Source: Adiantum capillus-veneris (Eukaryota > Streptophyta > Polypodiopsida > Polypodiales > Pteridaceae). Taken from it: DNA of 64,000 nucleotides. Below are positions 19,996 through 30,388 of this stretch, piece after piece (within the stretch, counting starts at the first letter, position 1; each line of letters starts with the position of its first letter). The notes beneath the pieces were generated by a model. That model was not told the DNA's origin. It saw nothing but the letters and a program-made list of their open reading frames with translations, and did not search any database. Position numbers and translations under genes: made by a program. The stretch spans positions 153,139,057 through 153,203,056 of the forward strand of contig CM043952.1 of NCBI GenBank assembly GCA_014529385.2, given 5' to 3'.

Positions 19996-22391
19996 AATTT
20001 TCCTTGTCAAGATGTTGAGAGACATAACAAGCCAGAAGTAGAGTTCAAGTGAGTTTTGCAGACTGACGTGTGCCATAGTAAATGCTCAAAGCAAGTAATT
20101 AGACCCTTTCATATTGTCAGTGACAAATTTTGGGAAAATAGCTGAATGGTTTGCTTAATCTTTCATTTTACAGGACAAATTCTGAGCTTTTACTGAATCC
20201 TGTAAGCAGCAAATGCTTCCTTTGTTTGCTCTCAGGTTTTCTTACTTTGCACACCCCACAATCTCCAAATGCTGGTAAGAATAGTGAAAATTTTTCAGGT
20301 TCTTATATGCAGAAATGAAGCAGAGAAATGCCTAATTGAAACATCCATAAATTCTTTACGCATCAGCATCAAGGTAATCAGAACTCTCCAGAACATGTGG
20401 AGTGCAATCTTTTATAATTCGTTTACTTTCATTGGGACATTAACCATTTCGAACATGCATTAGATTGTGCTTCACGCATTAATGTCAAGGTAATCAGAAC
20501 TTCCCAGAACATGTAAAGTGCAATCATTATATGAATGCATTTATTTTCCAGAACTTTCCAGAACATGTAAAGTGCAATCTTATATGAATGCATCTGCTTT
20601 CTTTGGATCATGAATCATTTTGAACATGCATTAGATTGTGCTTTTATGGGCCAGGGTGCAGTACTTCCGATCTTTTTTTGGGATTGTCACATGGATATTA
20701 AATTTGAAATTTGGTGGGCTCACCTTGGTGCCAACAATTACCAGATGATTTAGCTGCTCAAATAATCCCTTATTGACAACTGCTGCTTAGGTGAAGCAAG
20801 CAGATGATCTGGAAAATATTCTGGCAAAGAAATTTTTGAGATTTTTGTCAATGCGGGCTGAATCATTTCAAGTGCTGCGTCGAAAACCTGTCCAGGTAAC
20901 GTGTACGCCCTGTCAAAACTGTTTTAGCTTAGCTGGTACAAAAGCATTGACTGTTCCTTGCACCCAGGGCTATGATATCAGCTTTCTCATAACTAATTTT
21001 CATTGTGAGGAGATGTACAAGCACAAGCTGATTGATTTTGTGGTTCAATTTATGGAGGTAATATTCTCAGCGATAGCAACTTTTCGTTTTGGAATCATTA
21101 TAAATTGTTTAAGTTGCAGTGGTGGAGTACAACACTCCTTCCCAATCTTAAATTTCTGCTTTTTATTACCAAAATTTTCACAAGCGAAGTATGAAGTGAG
21201 GCAGAAGTGTTCTGCACTTAGACCATGCCACATGGAAGACCCTACTCCTTAAAAAGCTCTCTCTCGATCATCGCTTACCATTGAATTATGAGCACAGAAT
21301 TATGAGCCACCCCTATCCCTGCCTTTCAAGGAACTTAACTATGTCCGAAAATATGGAAAATAATGGCGTTGCTCGCACACGAGCAATTAAAAGTAGGCAG
21401 TCCTGCGGCTGGAGAGGCAGAGTATATTAATGCACTGGTGAATCCTACACCAGGTGCTTGTTGTGAGGGTGTATTGGGTGGGGTTGCCTGTAGCTTACCT
21501 CGTGTTAGGGTTTCCTCTTGCTGCTTGCACACTTAGATGCCTTGTGTGATAAGTTCAGGGCACAGCATAGATTTTTGTGGTAGTATCCAGGTAAGTTCAT
21601 GCACGTGACTGATGTACAATCATTGTCGAACTGTATTCATGTGTTCTGACCAGTTGTGCTAATTGTTTCTATCTTTTGTGGTGCTTATGCCCGATCAACT
21701 ACCTCATTTTTGCGCTGATTTTTCTGATTTAATGCTTCTTTTAGTGTTAGGCTTCATTATGGCCGAGTCTGCCCTTCATCTCCAGAGTCATGACAGAAAC
21801 TCAGTACGCTGAACTTTGTGTTGACGTATGTTCATGTGTGTGCACTTGTGTTGTGTGCTGCGTTGGGAGCATATGTTAGTACCTAGTTCTACACACACTA
21901 TTGGGCACTGACGACGTTAGTGGGGATGTCGTGGTATTTAGTCAATACAATGCATGATGGAGCTGATGGTATTTGTCTCGTGGGTGACGACAAATTTGCA
22001 CTGCTATATGACGTTGTATTTGCACTGCCATACAATGTATTGTTTTAACATTTGCATCATATTGTTAGAAAGGGAGAGATTCAGTGGGAAAAAGGTGCGG
22101 CTGTAGGCAAACCATAATCATTATAGGCTTTTGCTAGCAAATAAGCAATACGTTTTGAGTCGTTTATGTGATAGTAATCTCATGCTTGGAGAGTTGTAGG
22201 TGTAGAAAGATTTGGCTTTGCAGTCTAATTCTATTGTCTTGATTGAGTATCCTGATGTTCTGCTTTGTATCATAACCAAATTGGTGCTCTTTTTCTGGCA
22301 GGATATTGACAAGGAGATAAGCGAGCTCAAGCTATCTGTAAATACTCGTGGAAGGCTTGTTGCAACAGAGTTTCTCAGACAGTTCATTTAA
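19996..22391 (+). CDS. ARPC4: Actin-related protein 2/3 complex subunit 4 (ARPC4), exons 2-7; first exon not found
   Basis: ARPC4 (p20) is a core subunit of the Arp2/3 complex, which nucleates branched actin in the cytoplasm. Six exons join in frame: 19996-20048 ([17 protein letters not shown]), 20174-20201 (TNSELLLNP), 20299-20373 ([19 protein letters not shown]...), 20791-20895 ([20 protein letters not shown]...), 20968-21057 ([20 protein letters not shown]...) and 22302-22391 ([19 protein letters not shown]... ending RQFI and TAA). All introns begin GT and end AG, with good donors (GTGAGT, GTAAGC, GTAATC, GTAACG, GTAATA). The total is 146 residues; the family is about 169, so roughly 23 N-terminal residues are missing, matching the short first exon in plant genes. 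No stop or shift is seen, so the gene is probably functional, with a far-upstream first exon. A 5'-truncated copy is the alternative. Confidence 0.93.
20359..20640 (+). repeat. Tandem repeats in ARPC4 intron 4 that copy the exon end and splice donor
   Basis: The stretch CGCATCAGCATCAAG|GTAATC... (20359 on) recurs at about 20476 as CGCATTAATGTCAAG|GTAATC... with the following CCAGAACATGT(G/A)(G/A)AGTGCAATC. A third partial copy starts near 20550. Period about 117 then 75 bases. Confidence 0.75.
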
Positions 22392-22805
22392 GACTGCCGG
22401 GTCATTATTAACTTGTAAGATTAATGCATAGTGAAATATATTCATTGGCCGTTGTTGGAGCCTTTGTCCTGTTGTCTTCTGGCTGAAAACACAAGTTTCC
22501 TGGGGACTCTGAATTTTTGGGTTGCGGGTGCCCATCATTTGGCCTTCATTTTGATTCCTTGCTCAAGTTGAATTCCTCAGAAGTCGGTGGTGCCAAGCAG
22601 AGCATTTGGAAATTTTTCTGTGAAGAGGATGGATGTGTGTTGTTGTGTGTAGATTAACATGATTTCTGCCGAGCATAACGCACACTGTTTAGATGGTACA
22701 TACATTAGGTATATACATACGTGTGCGATTATGGTATGTGTGATAAAGTAGGCTTGTGTATGTAGATATGTACAGACTGCACGTGCGCACGCGCACATCC
22801 CGATT
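22392..22805 (+). other. ARPC4 3' untranslated and downstream region
   Basis: No coding frame. AATATA/ATTAATGCATAG words near 22420-22440 could serve polyadenylation, but no strong AATAAA is seen. GT-rich text follows at 22630-22780. Confidence 0.4.
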
Positions 22806-24545
22806 CCCCCCACACACAGAGAAATGAAATGAAATGTTGTATTGTCTTCAAAAGACCAAAATGAATTATGAAACCAAAATGCTCAATGATGCTTCGTAAC
22901 CTCCGATGTAGACCTCGTCTACAGTGTGAAGATACTCGCATCCTCGGGCATCACGAGTAATCAAGGAGGAGGCCCCAATGAGGGTGTACCTGTGGTGGGG
23001 CATCCTGTCTGTAAAAAGTAGCAATTTTTCTTTGTATGGATCCTCTGTGTAGGTCCTCGTCTCTCTGAGTTTACGGATCTCCAGCAAGAAGAGACCTAGG
23101 TATCTTTGATCATATTAATCCAAGATGCTGGATAAGGGGCCAAACCCTCTCGGAATAAGTAATGAAAACACCCGCAGATCTCATAGTATGCTGCGCATTG
23201 GCAGATATAGTGCCCCTCCGTCTCTGGCTCTCTCTGGTAAACCTGGCATAATCTCCCCTCTCGGGGTATACCTCTGTATCGGCCAATCTCTATCTCCAAC
23301 CGGTGAGATGAGGTGCGTAGCTAACCAATAATCTATCTAATGCCATGATATAGGTGATGTCCATGTACTTCATACGTGAGATAAACCCATCATTTATCAT
23401 GTAGAGAAGATGTTCTCAATAAAAAGGCATTTTCGTCCGCAACTCATGTGACGGAGACAACCAAGTCCTAGTATCCACGTGAATGAGATCGTGTTTGATA
23501 ATCTTGCTAATCTGAGGGTGAGGGAAGGTGCATCCAGAGAATACCGAAAAGGGGGCAGCTTGTCCATACTAAATCCATGTGGCTCAAACCAAGATGTTAC
23601 TTGTGCTAACCAACATGAAGTATCACCCTCACTGGCCAGTTGTCCTGATGACTCAAGCGCTAGTTGTGCATATCTGTTGCGTGATAGCTCCCATGTGCTA
23701 TGATTAGACGACACTGATCTAGCAAGAGCCTCCATTGCAATTAATGGTGCACTCATCTCAACTCTGATAATCTCATGTGGCATTGAGACTATCGCCTGGA
23801 TCAGCTTGGACATCATGGATACAAGTTAACCATGTACCTTACAACTATGCCCCTCTATCCTCAATATAGTCACAAGTCTCATCATGTACAACTCAAACAA
23901 AGTAGGAGAAAGTTGGCAACCCTACCTCACCCCAATAGTAGAGTGAACAGGGTTTGAAGACCCTCTATTCTCTATACTCTTCCTATCACTGTCGCCATGA
24001 TACCTTGTAAAAGCTCCTGTGGGACTCCCAAGTCATACAGTAGTATCAACCTGGCTCGTGGGATTGTGTCAAAGGCTTTGCGGAAGTTCACAAAGCTACA
24101 ATAAAGCCTCCTCCCATGATCGCTTTGCCTTCCTCAATGATCGCTCAATGCATGCTCAAGTATATAATCATATAGCTTGGCCAATGAGTGGCCAATCATG
24201 ATAGTGCAATAGTTAGTTGGTAGGATTGGATCTCCAGACTTAACTAGTGGAACAATTGTAGACGTATTCCAAGTCTTTGAAAACCCCTCATACACCCTTG
24301 TTGAACATGAAGGCCAACATACCATCAATATGATCTCCAGCATGTATGCATGCTTTGCCACTATAGCATCATGATTGTGTGCAATCTGTCAATGGCCTGC
24401 CTCACCATCTCGTGTGAAGAAAGTAGAAGTGGAAGGATAGGTCTCCGATGGGTCCGGCAATGGTAATTGCTCTATTCTTGTGTATAGAGAAGATGCATAT
24501 CGTGTCCATAATGTTTGGAGAGGGTGAGTGCTCTCTAAAAATCAC
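22806..24545 (-). mobile_element. LINE copy 1: 3' half of an L1-like non-LTR retrotransposon
   Basis: On the minus strand: RT with PLVKSGDPILPTNY (24250 region), FVNFRKAFDTIPRARL (about 24090, motif A), and after a shift GVRQGCQLSPTLFELYMM (about 23925, motif B). Then the thumb/connector (23816-23397, WELSRNRYAQLALESSGQLA, GDTSCWLAQVTSWFEPHGF) and a C-terminal zinc-binding stretch (LCQVYQREPETEGHYICQC, 23250 region; the second Cys is Tyr). It is 5' truncated near 24545. The 3' end carries a stem-loop near 22820-22862. No intact frame. Confidence 0.85.
23397..23816 (-). pseudogene. LINE ORF2 segment downstream of RT
   Basis: Open for 139 codons, in the order expected between RT palm and C-terminal zinc finger. 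Conserved-looking aromatic/charged blocks (SNHSTWELSRNRYAQLALES, DTSCWLAQVTSWFEPHGFSM, LPPFRYSLDAPSL). Assignment rests on its position between recognised RT and zinc-finger segments. Confidence 0.6.
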
Positions 24546-24564
24546 CAAGCCTCCCATGAGTCTT

Positions 24565-25370
24565 GGCTTTAAAAGGCCAAAATGACCTATGAGAACAAAA
24601 GGTAACATCCATGTGTGACTCTAGTACAATGTCTAAGGAACATAAAAAGAAGAATAAAGCAGGGTGCTTAGAGTTGGTAAGTATGCAAGCCTACCCTACA
24701 TCCTCATCATCATCATCAACATCATCTTCATCCCATAATATATCATCTTCAAACATACAAGAGGGGTACAATCACATGAGGGCTAATGAGATCTATAATG
24801 GAGAAAGTATACAATGATGATCATCCCATGAGCTCTCTCATGGATCTCTGCAGTATGGCCTTAATGTCCTCCATCCCCGGGGAGGGAGGGAGGGAGGGAG
24901 GGGCGACGGACTCGATGTCACTCAGCGATGCTCTAAAGCCTTCAATGTAGACCTTGTCTACGATGTGAAGATCCTCGCATCCTCGGGTGTTGTGAGTAGG
25001 CAAGCTGGATGGCTTGATCAAGAAGGATGCCCCGTTGAGTGTATGATTGGGTAACCTGTGGTATGCCATCTTGAGTAGTCCTAGTGCAAAAAGTAGTGAT
25101 TTGCCTTTGTATGGATCTGTTATGTGTAGGTCCTTTGCTCTCGAGGGTAGTCTCGTTGAGTCTATGGATCTCTAGAAAGAAGAGACTGAGGCACCTCTGA
25201 TCATGGTACTCCGTGCCGCAGGATAAGGATCCAACACCCTCTCTGAATAAGCAATGGAAACGCTCGTGGATCTCATAGCTTGCTGTGCGCTAGTAGATAG
25301 AATGCTCCCGTGTCTCTGGCTCTCTTTTGAAAACTTGACATAATCTCTCCTTTTAGGGGGGAGAGAGGGG
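24565..25370 (-). mobile_element. LINE copy 2: truncated 3' end
   Basis: Same 3' module as copy 1 in the same orientation. It begins (3' end) at a stem-loop TTGGCCTTTTAAAGCC on the minus strand near 24565-24585, passes the LLFTDR.../HTLNGASFLI...HNTRGCEDLHIVDKVYIEG segment (25069-24821) and reaches the zinc-finger region near 25330. It is 5' truncated there. It contains a GGGA run (24880-24903). Confidence 0.75.
24879..24903 (+). repeat. GGGA repeat, potential G-quadruplex
   Basis: Six consecutive G tracts of three or four separated by single A residues. Located in LINE copy 2; absent from copy 3, which has CTCCGGGGGG at the same place. Confidence 0.8.
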
Positions 25371-25933
25371 GAGAGAGAGAGAGAGATGAAATGTGAGATT
25401 AACGTCTTTAGAAAGCCAAAATGATCTATGAGACCAAAAGGTTACATTCTTGTGTGACTCTAGTGCAATGTCTAAGGAACATGAAAAGAAGAATAAAGGA
25501 GGTTGCCTAGAGTTGGTAAGTATGTAAGCCTAGCCTACAACCTCGTCATCATCATCTTCATACCATAATATATTGTCTTCAAACATATGGGGAGGCGTAC
25601 AATCACACGAGGGCTAATGAGGTTTACAATGGAGAAAGTATACAATGGTGATCATCCCATGAACTCTCTCATGGATCTCTGTAGTATGGCCTCAATGTCC
25701 TCCATAGTCCGCTCTCCGGGGGGTGGTAGCGGGCTCGATGTCACTTAATGATGCTCTAAAGCCTTCAATGTAGACCTCTTCTATGATGTGAAGATCCTTG
25801 CATCCTCGGGTGTTGTGAGCAGGCAAGCTGGATGGCTCGATCAAGAAGGATGCCCCATTGAGGGTATGATTGGGTAACCTGTGGTGGGCCAATAGAAACA
25901 CACAAACATAGACTTCAAAATCACTCAACTTTA

Positions 25934-25934
<1 letters not shown>

Positions 25935-25978
<44 letters not shown>
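25935..25978 (+). repeat. (GA)22 microsatellite, tail of the ORF1-only LINE
   Basis: Uninterrupted GA on the plus strand, immediately 3' of the conserved LINE end on the minus strand. Confidence 0.9.
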
Positions 25979-25981
<3 letters not shown>

Positions 25982-26210
25982 GACAGACAGATAGATTGAT
26001 TATCGTCCTCGGAGATCAAGTATGACCAATGGGACCAAATACACACATTACAAAGGTAGCTCCATCATATGACTAGTACAACTCAATTGGTCGGTGTAAA
26101 GACTCGACGTGGGAGTACTAGCTTTTAAGGAGGTCATACAAATGGGCACGTGAGCCACGTATCCTAAAATGGGAAGGAGGGGACAAAATGACAAAACAAG
26201 GGGAAAAAAA

Positions 26211-26643
26211 CTATGTGGCTACTATTGTCGGTAGCGACAGGGTCTTCTTAGGAGTTCGAAAATCCTGAATGAGAGCTCGCCCATCTCGATAGACTACCGA
26301 CTTTCCTTGTTTACAGGCGTCATGCATTTTCTTGAGCTCGCTTGCTTTGAGTTTGAGTTGGTTCGAAGTTAACTCCTCAACGATCCAAAAATTTGTTCCC
26401 TTGAGGAGGCGGGATTGGCGTAAAAGCCTCAACCACTCCTCTTTGTCCTTGAAGATAAGTGTGCATTGCCCAGGTGGCAAGCGTCTGTTTGTGTTGTTGA
26501 GCCAAGAGACTGTGTTGGGCTCAATAGTGATTGGCTGCAGGATGTCATTGTGCTTGATGATTGCTTCTTTGAGAGTGTCCTCGGTGGTACACCATGATGA
26601 TGGGAGCCCTCTGATCCTCACTTTAAGACCAAGGGATTCTTGT
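26211..26643 (-). pseudogene. LINE ORF1 protein, RNA-binding domain
   Basis: Reads open from the KVRIRGLPSSW start of the RRM-like domain to a stop at 26211. The arrangement (coiled coil, then RGLP..., then ...LKGTNFWIVEEL..., then a basic C-terminal domain ending RDGRALIQDFR) follows L1 ORF1p, which coats LINE RNA as trimers. The upstream coiled-coil part has a stop near 26707. Confidence 0.7.
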
Positions 26644-27100
26644 AGCTGGCATTCTTGGAGGGTGGCCTTTAACTTGATGCCGATCTTCTGTGTGATGCCA
26701 TCTATGACTTATGGGACTTCCTTTTGGACCTTCGTAACAGACTCTGCAATGGAGTCTTTAACCTCTCGTGCTTTTGTACCAACGCAAAAAGTAGTGATTT
26801 GCCTTTTTATGGATTTGCTATGTGTAGGTCGTCTGCTCTTGAGGGTAGTCTCTTTGAGTTTATGGATCTCTAGAAAGAAGAGACCTAGGCACCTCTGATC
26901 ATAGTACTCCATGTTGCAGGATAAGGATCCCCAACGCCCATATCCCTTCCCAAGCTCCCAAGGTAATATATGCAGCTTATGAATTGAAGGACACCTTCAT
27001 TCAACCAATTAAATAACAAATCTTGAATTCCCTCCAACCTGTCTTTGGATATGGTGCACGATCTGTTCATTCGGTATATTGCGTCCATAATCTTCCACAA

Positions 27101-28428
27101 AAATACACTTACCAGAGAACCCTCGGAGTGGACACTACCCTCTCAAATTTGAGAGAACAATTTCTCACTAGTTGTATAGACAAAGAACACAATTATTGTT
27201 TGCTTATAGGCAAGAAGCTCATATATGAAGAAGCCCTATAGTGGTTACAGGGATCATTTTTTGAACCATGTGACCCAAATATGAATGTCATTGGACACAT
27301 AACAAAAATTGAGGGATATAGGATACTTAACACAAGCTCCTCTCCCTTACCTCATGGCCACATATAAAGTCCACAAGAAATAATTTAGATGGATTACATG
27401 TGGAGCAACGTTGCTACTTTGAAATTTCTTTACTTCTGGCCTTCATCCTAAACATTACCTGCCAAAACTCAAAGAAAGAGCCAAGAGATTGAACTCCTAA
27501 GCTCTACTTTGTCACAATAGACATATTCAACCTTGGTGGGTTATAGAATCCATATGTGAATGTGTGATAAGTCTACCTACAAAAGAGGAAGTCCTCCCTT
27601 ATCATCATTAAAAAATGGTATGAGAACATTCTGCATTAGCGGAACAAATGGCTAATCACTCACATCAATAAGATAATAAAAGAAGCCTTTTCTCTAGCCC
27701 ATCTCTGCAAAGAAGGGACTTGGTCTCATACAAGATACATACCGGGTGTGGTGTAGAGTTAAATCCATGGCTTCTACACTATATGTAATGCAACTTAAAA
27801 TTTTTAAGGAAGGAGAGATCTTCCACGTGTCACCCATTGGTTCACCTCAAAAAAACCTTACAAAACATCTAATCTAAAGTGCAAAAGTGAAGGGATAAGA
27901 TTGTAGAAATTAAAAACCTTTTGACAATGAATAGTCAAAATACTTTTTTACTTGGTGAGCCAAAGGAACTTTTTCCTCTATCTGGTCGTAGAATTGACCA
28001 CGTGGCAGAGTTCAAATTAAAGTAAAAAAACAAGGTCGTTAAAAGTTGCTAAAAAAAAACGTTGTCGTGAAAGTGAAAATAAAAGAAGCGTCGCACCACA
28101 AGCTGGCAAGTAAACAAAAGCAGGTTCGTAGAGGCAGCAGTTCGAGAGCAGTTCCAGAAAGGCAGCAGTTTCAAGACAGAGGTTCACAGAGGCGCAGCAG
28201 TTCGGAGATGGATTCAAGTAGGCAATGCTATATATCGTGTGTTGTGCGGGCTCCTGGCTCTCAGCGAGCACCCACCTAACCTGAGCAACCTCTTGTTGTG
28301 CCCCCACCTGCTGACGGCCCTTGGCATCTTCCAACTGCGCGCTCAGCAAACAGGAGACAGACAATGTGAGTGGGGGCGAGAGTCTGTAGGCCAAGCTCCT
28401 CCCTATTCATTCTAGCCCCATCGGCATA
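27101..28428. other. No recognised feature
   Basis: Low-complexity AT-rich sequence with scattered short frames (for example near 27420-27540) that I cannot assign. No intact gene or RNA was recognised. Confidence 0.4.
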
Positions 28429-29516
28429 TTGAGTCGGTCTCCTTTTGCAGTGAAACCTCAATACCTAATTATAAGCCTACCTGCAACTTCCCCGCATAGC
28501 GATCATAGCAGCTTTGTGTGCAACAAGACCCAGTGGCCAACTGAACAGTATGTCCAACTTCAACTACACCTTACTCAGCTCGTTTCTGCAGGCGCAACTA
28601 GTTATGGCCAGGATTATGCCGCTCCATGTATAGCTCATGCAGATTCAAGAACCCTGTGCCCTCGGCCATCCTTCAATGTTCATGGAAATGATATGGAGCA
28701 GGTCCCCATGCCTAATTCTCAAGATTCACACCGATTGTTTTCCGCGCAGTTTGCCCATGCAGCATGCACAACAAGCTGGGTAGAACCGGATTAAAGGAGT
28801 ACCGGAGACCTTTCAAAGCCTGGTTATAATATTTCGCAAATCAAGCTGGAGGTTACTTCGGATGCTTGCCGACATGATAAGCACTCTCAAAGATCAGATA
28901 TTTCGTGCGATCAACCCATGACAGAGGTCTGTTCTAGTGCAGGTACCTACGCTGCCAACCAGGATCAAAAGAATAGTCAAAGAGCAGAAGCGAAAGCTAA
29001 TTATTTTTTAATCCACATACTGAGATTTGATGCTAGAGAAGCCAAAGAACAAGGAATGCGGAGTATTGGCATTTTTGGAGATAGGTATACCAATATGTCA
29101 GCACCTATTAGCATCCAACAGCAGTTCAAACTGCTGACCATTCAACAACTGGATGGGATAGCATAAACTTTACAGACAATATGGCCACTATTGCGGCTTG
29201 TAAAGAGCTTCTCTTGCTAAACTATTGCGGCTTGTAAAGAGCTTCTCTTGCTAAACCGCGTGGAGGCGGCAGCCAATGCAGGCGCAATTGAGATTAGCAA
29301 CAACAATATACTGCAATGTTGCTCTTCAGCAACAGCTGCATACGAAGCAGGGAATGTTGGTGGTGTGGGTTTGAACGCAGAATAGTTACTGCTTCGGAGC
29401 TCCCTTCTTGCCAATAACCATGATTCAGTTCCATGTACGCAGCAGCTCTCGGATCAAGTTCAGATGGCTGCAGATGGCAGACATCAGTTTGGTATGCTAT
29501 TCCAAGGCGGAGTGTG
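28429..29516 (+). pseudogene. Unrecognised broken protein-coding sequence
   Basis: One frame is open from 28429 to 29166 except for a single TAA at 28792. It then needs a one-base shift near 29160 and continues as ...SINFTDNMATIAACKELLLLN and ...QQLSDQVQMAADGRHQFGM to TGA 29514, with another stop near 29382. The composition (Gln, Ser, Asn, Ala rich; VEAAANAGAIEISNNNILQ) looks like a real protein with disordered regions. A 33-bp tandem duplication (about 29188-29254) disrupts it. I recognise no family; it may be an exon of a decayed host gene. Confidence 0.5.
29188..29254 (+). repeat. 33-bp exact tandem duplication
   Basis: TATTGCGGCTTGTAAAGAGC... through CTTGCTAAAC occurs twice in direct succession inside the broken coding sequence. 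The copies are identical, so the event is recent. Confidence 0.85.
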
Positions 29517-30301
29517 AAAATCTATTTACACCTTCTCAAAGGTCTTTTGTGCAGTAGGCGATCAAGGTAGAAAATCCATATAGCAGCTATAGTATACCGA
29601 ACGGGCCGAGTGAAATTATTGCCAACAACGACTTAACATTTTATAGCGAAGGGCATGCTACTCTTAATATATTGTCTGAGTACGGAACCAATTTCAGCGT
29701 CAGGAAGACAAAGTTTGTCTATTGTCGAATGCATTTTGCAACCTCAAGATTCAAAAATTATTTTATTCAGTTGTACAATCAATATATCATACATGTTGCA
29801 TGCCAAGCAGCCTCTTGTGCAAATACATTCCTCATAATGCTGCATCTTATCTCGGTTTTCTTGTACTTACTGGCTTAGCATATAAGATCCATTACATCAA
29901 CAAAAATTTGAGGAGGGTTGGCTGGGATGCTACGGATTGGAGGGCCGCCAAGGCTTGAGAAGGAGAGTTGGCTGCATGGGGTGGTGCAGACGGGTGACAT
30001 CGATGGGACTGAACATATGGAATCTAGTGGTATGCAAAAAAGGGCTAGATTTCTCGCAGGCTTCATGCCGCCACCTCAATTGCATCATTAATAGAACTAC
30101 TAGTACCTTTGTCATAAGCACTCGCTTCTTCATCTTCTGGAGGGATCGCACCTAAATAGCCTTCAAGTTGCATCCTTTGATTAGAGATGGGGACACCGAC
30201 CTCTAGGAAGCATGATATGTAACGCAGGTTAGTCAACAAGGAGGCAAGGAGACATAATTGCTAAGGAGGCAAGAAGACATAATCTGACCAAAACAGCTTA
30301 C

Positions 30302-30388
<87 letters not shown>

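Larger units (their letters stand above)
25890..26789 (-). mobile_element. ORF1-only LINE derivative (HAL1-like), nested in LINE copy 3
   Basis: On the minus strand: a coiled-coil-like segment (about 26790-26650, VKDSIAESVTKVQKEV, then QKIGIKLKATLQ) followed by an L1 ORF1p-type RNA-binding domain (26621-26211: VRIRGLPSSW, PPGQCTLIFKDKEEWLRLL, LLKGTNFWIVEELTSNQLKL, VYRDGRALIQDFR). About 180 bases of 3' UTR lead to GGTCCCATTGGTCATAC... and then a (TC)22 tail (25978-25935). No ORF2 sequence lies between ORF1 and the tail. Confidence 0.7.
25371..27100 (-). mobile_element. LINE copy 3: truncated 3' end split by a nested insertion
   Basis: The 3' part (25371-25889) is a near repeat of 24565-25090. 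The homology stops at 25889 (GTGGTGGGCCA) and resumes at about 26790 (GCAAAAAGTAGTGATTTGCC), running to about 27100. The 900 bases between are an ORF1-only element (separate entry). Its 3' end has the stem-loop plus a GA-rich (TC on the minus strand) tract at 25351-25386. Confidence 0.75.

Noticed and set aside
20791-21252. A single 153-codon ARPC4 exon from 20791 to 21252
   Set aside because: The frame reads through introns 5 and 6. The family protein joins ...KPVQ directly to GYDISF, and GT/AG borders at 20896/20967 and 21058 mark the true ends.
22866-23299. Minus frames after ARPC4 as a host gene
   Set aside because: They fall in order behind LINE RT motifs and repeat at 24821-25069 and 25692-25928, so they belong to LINE copies.
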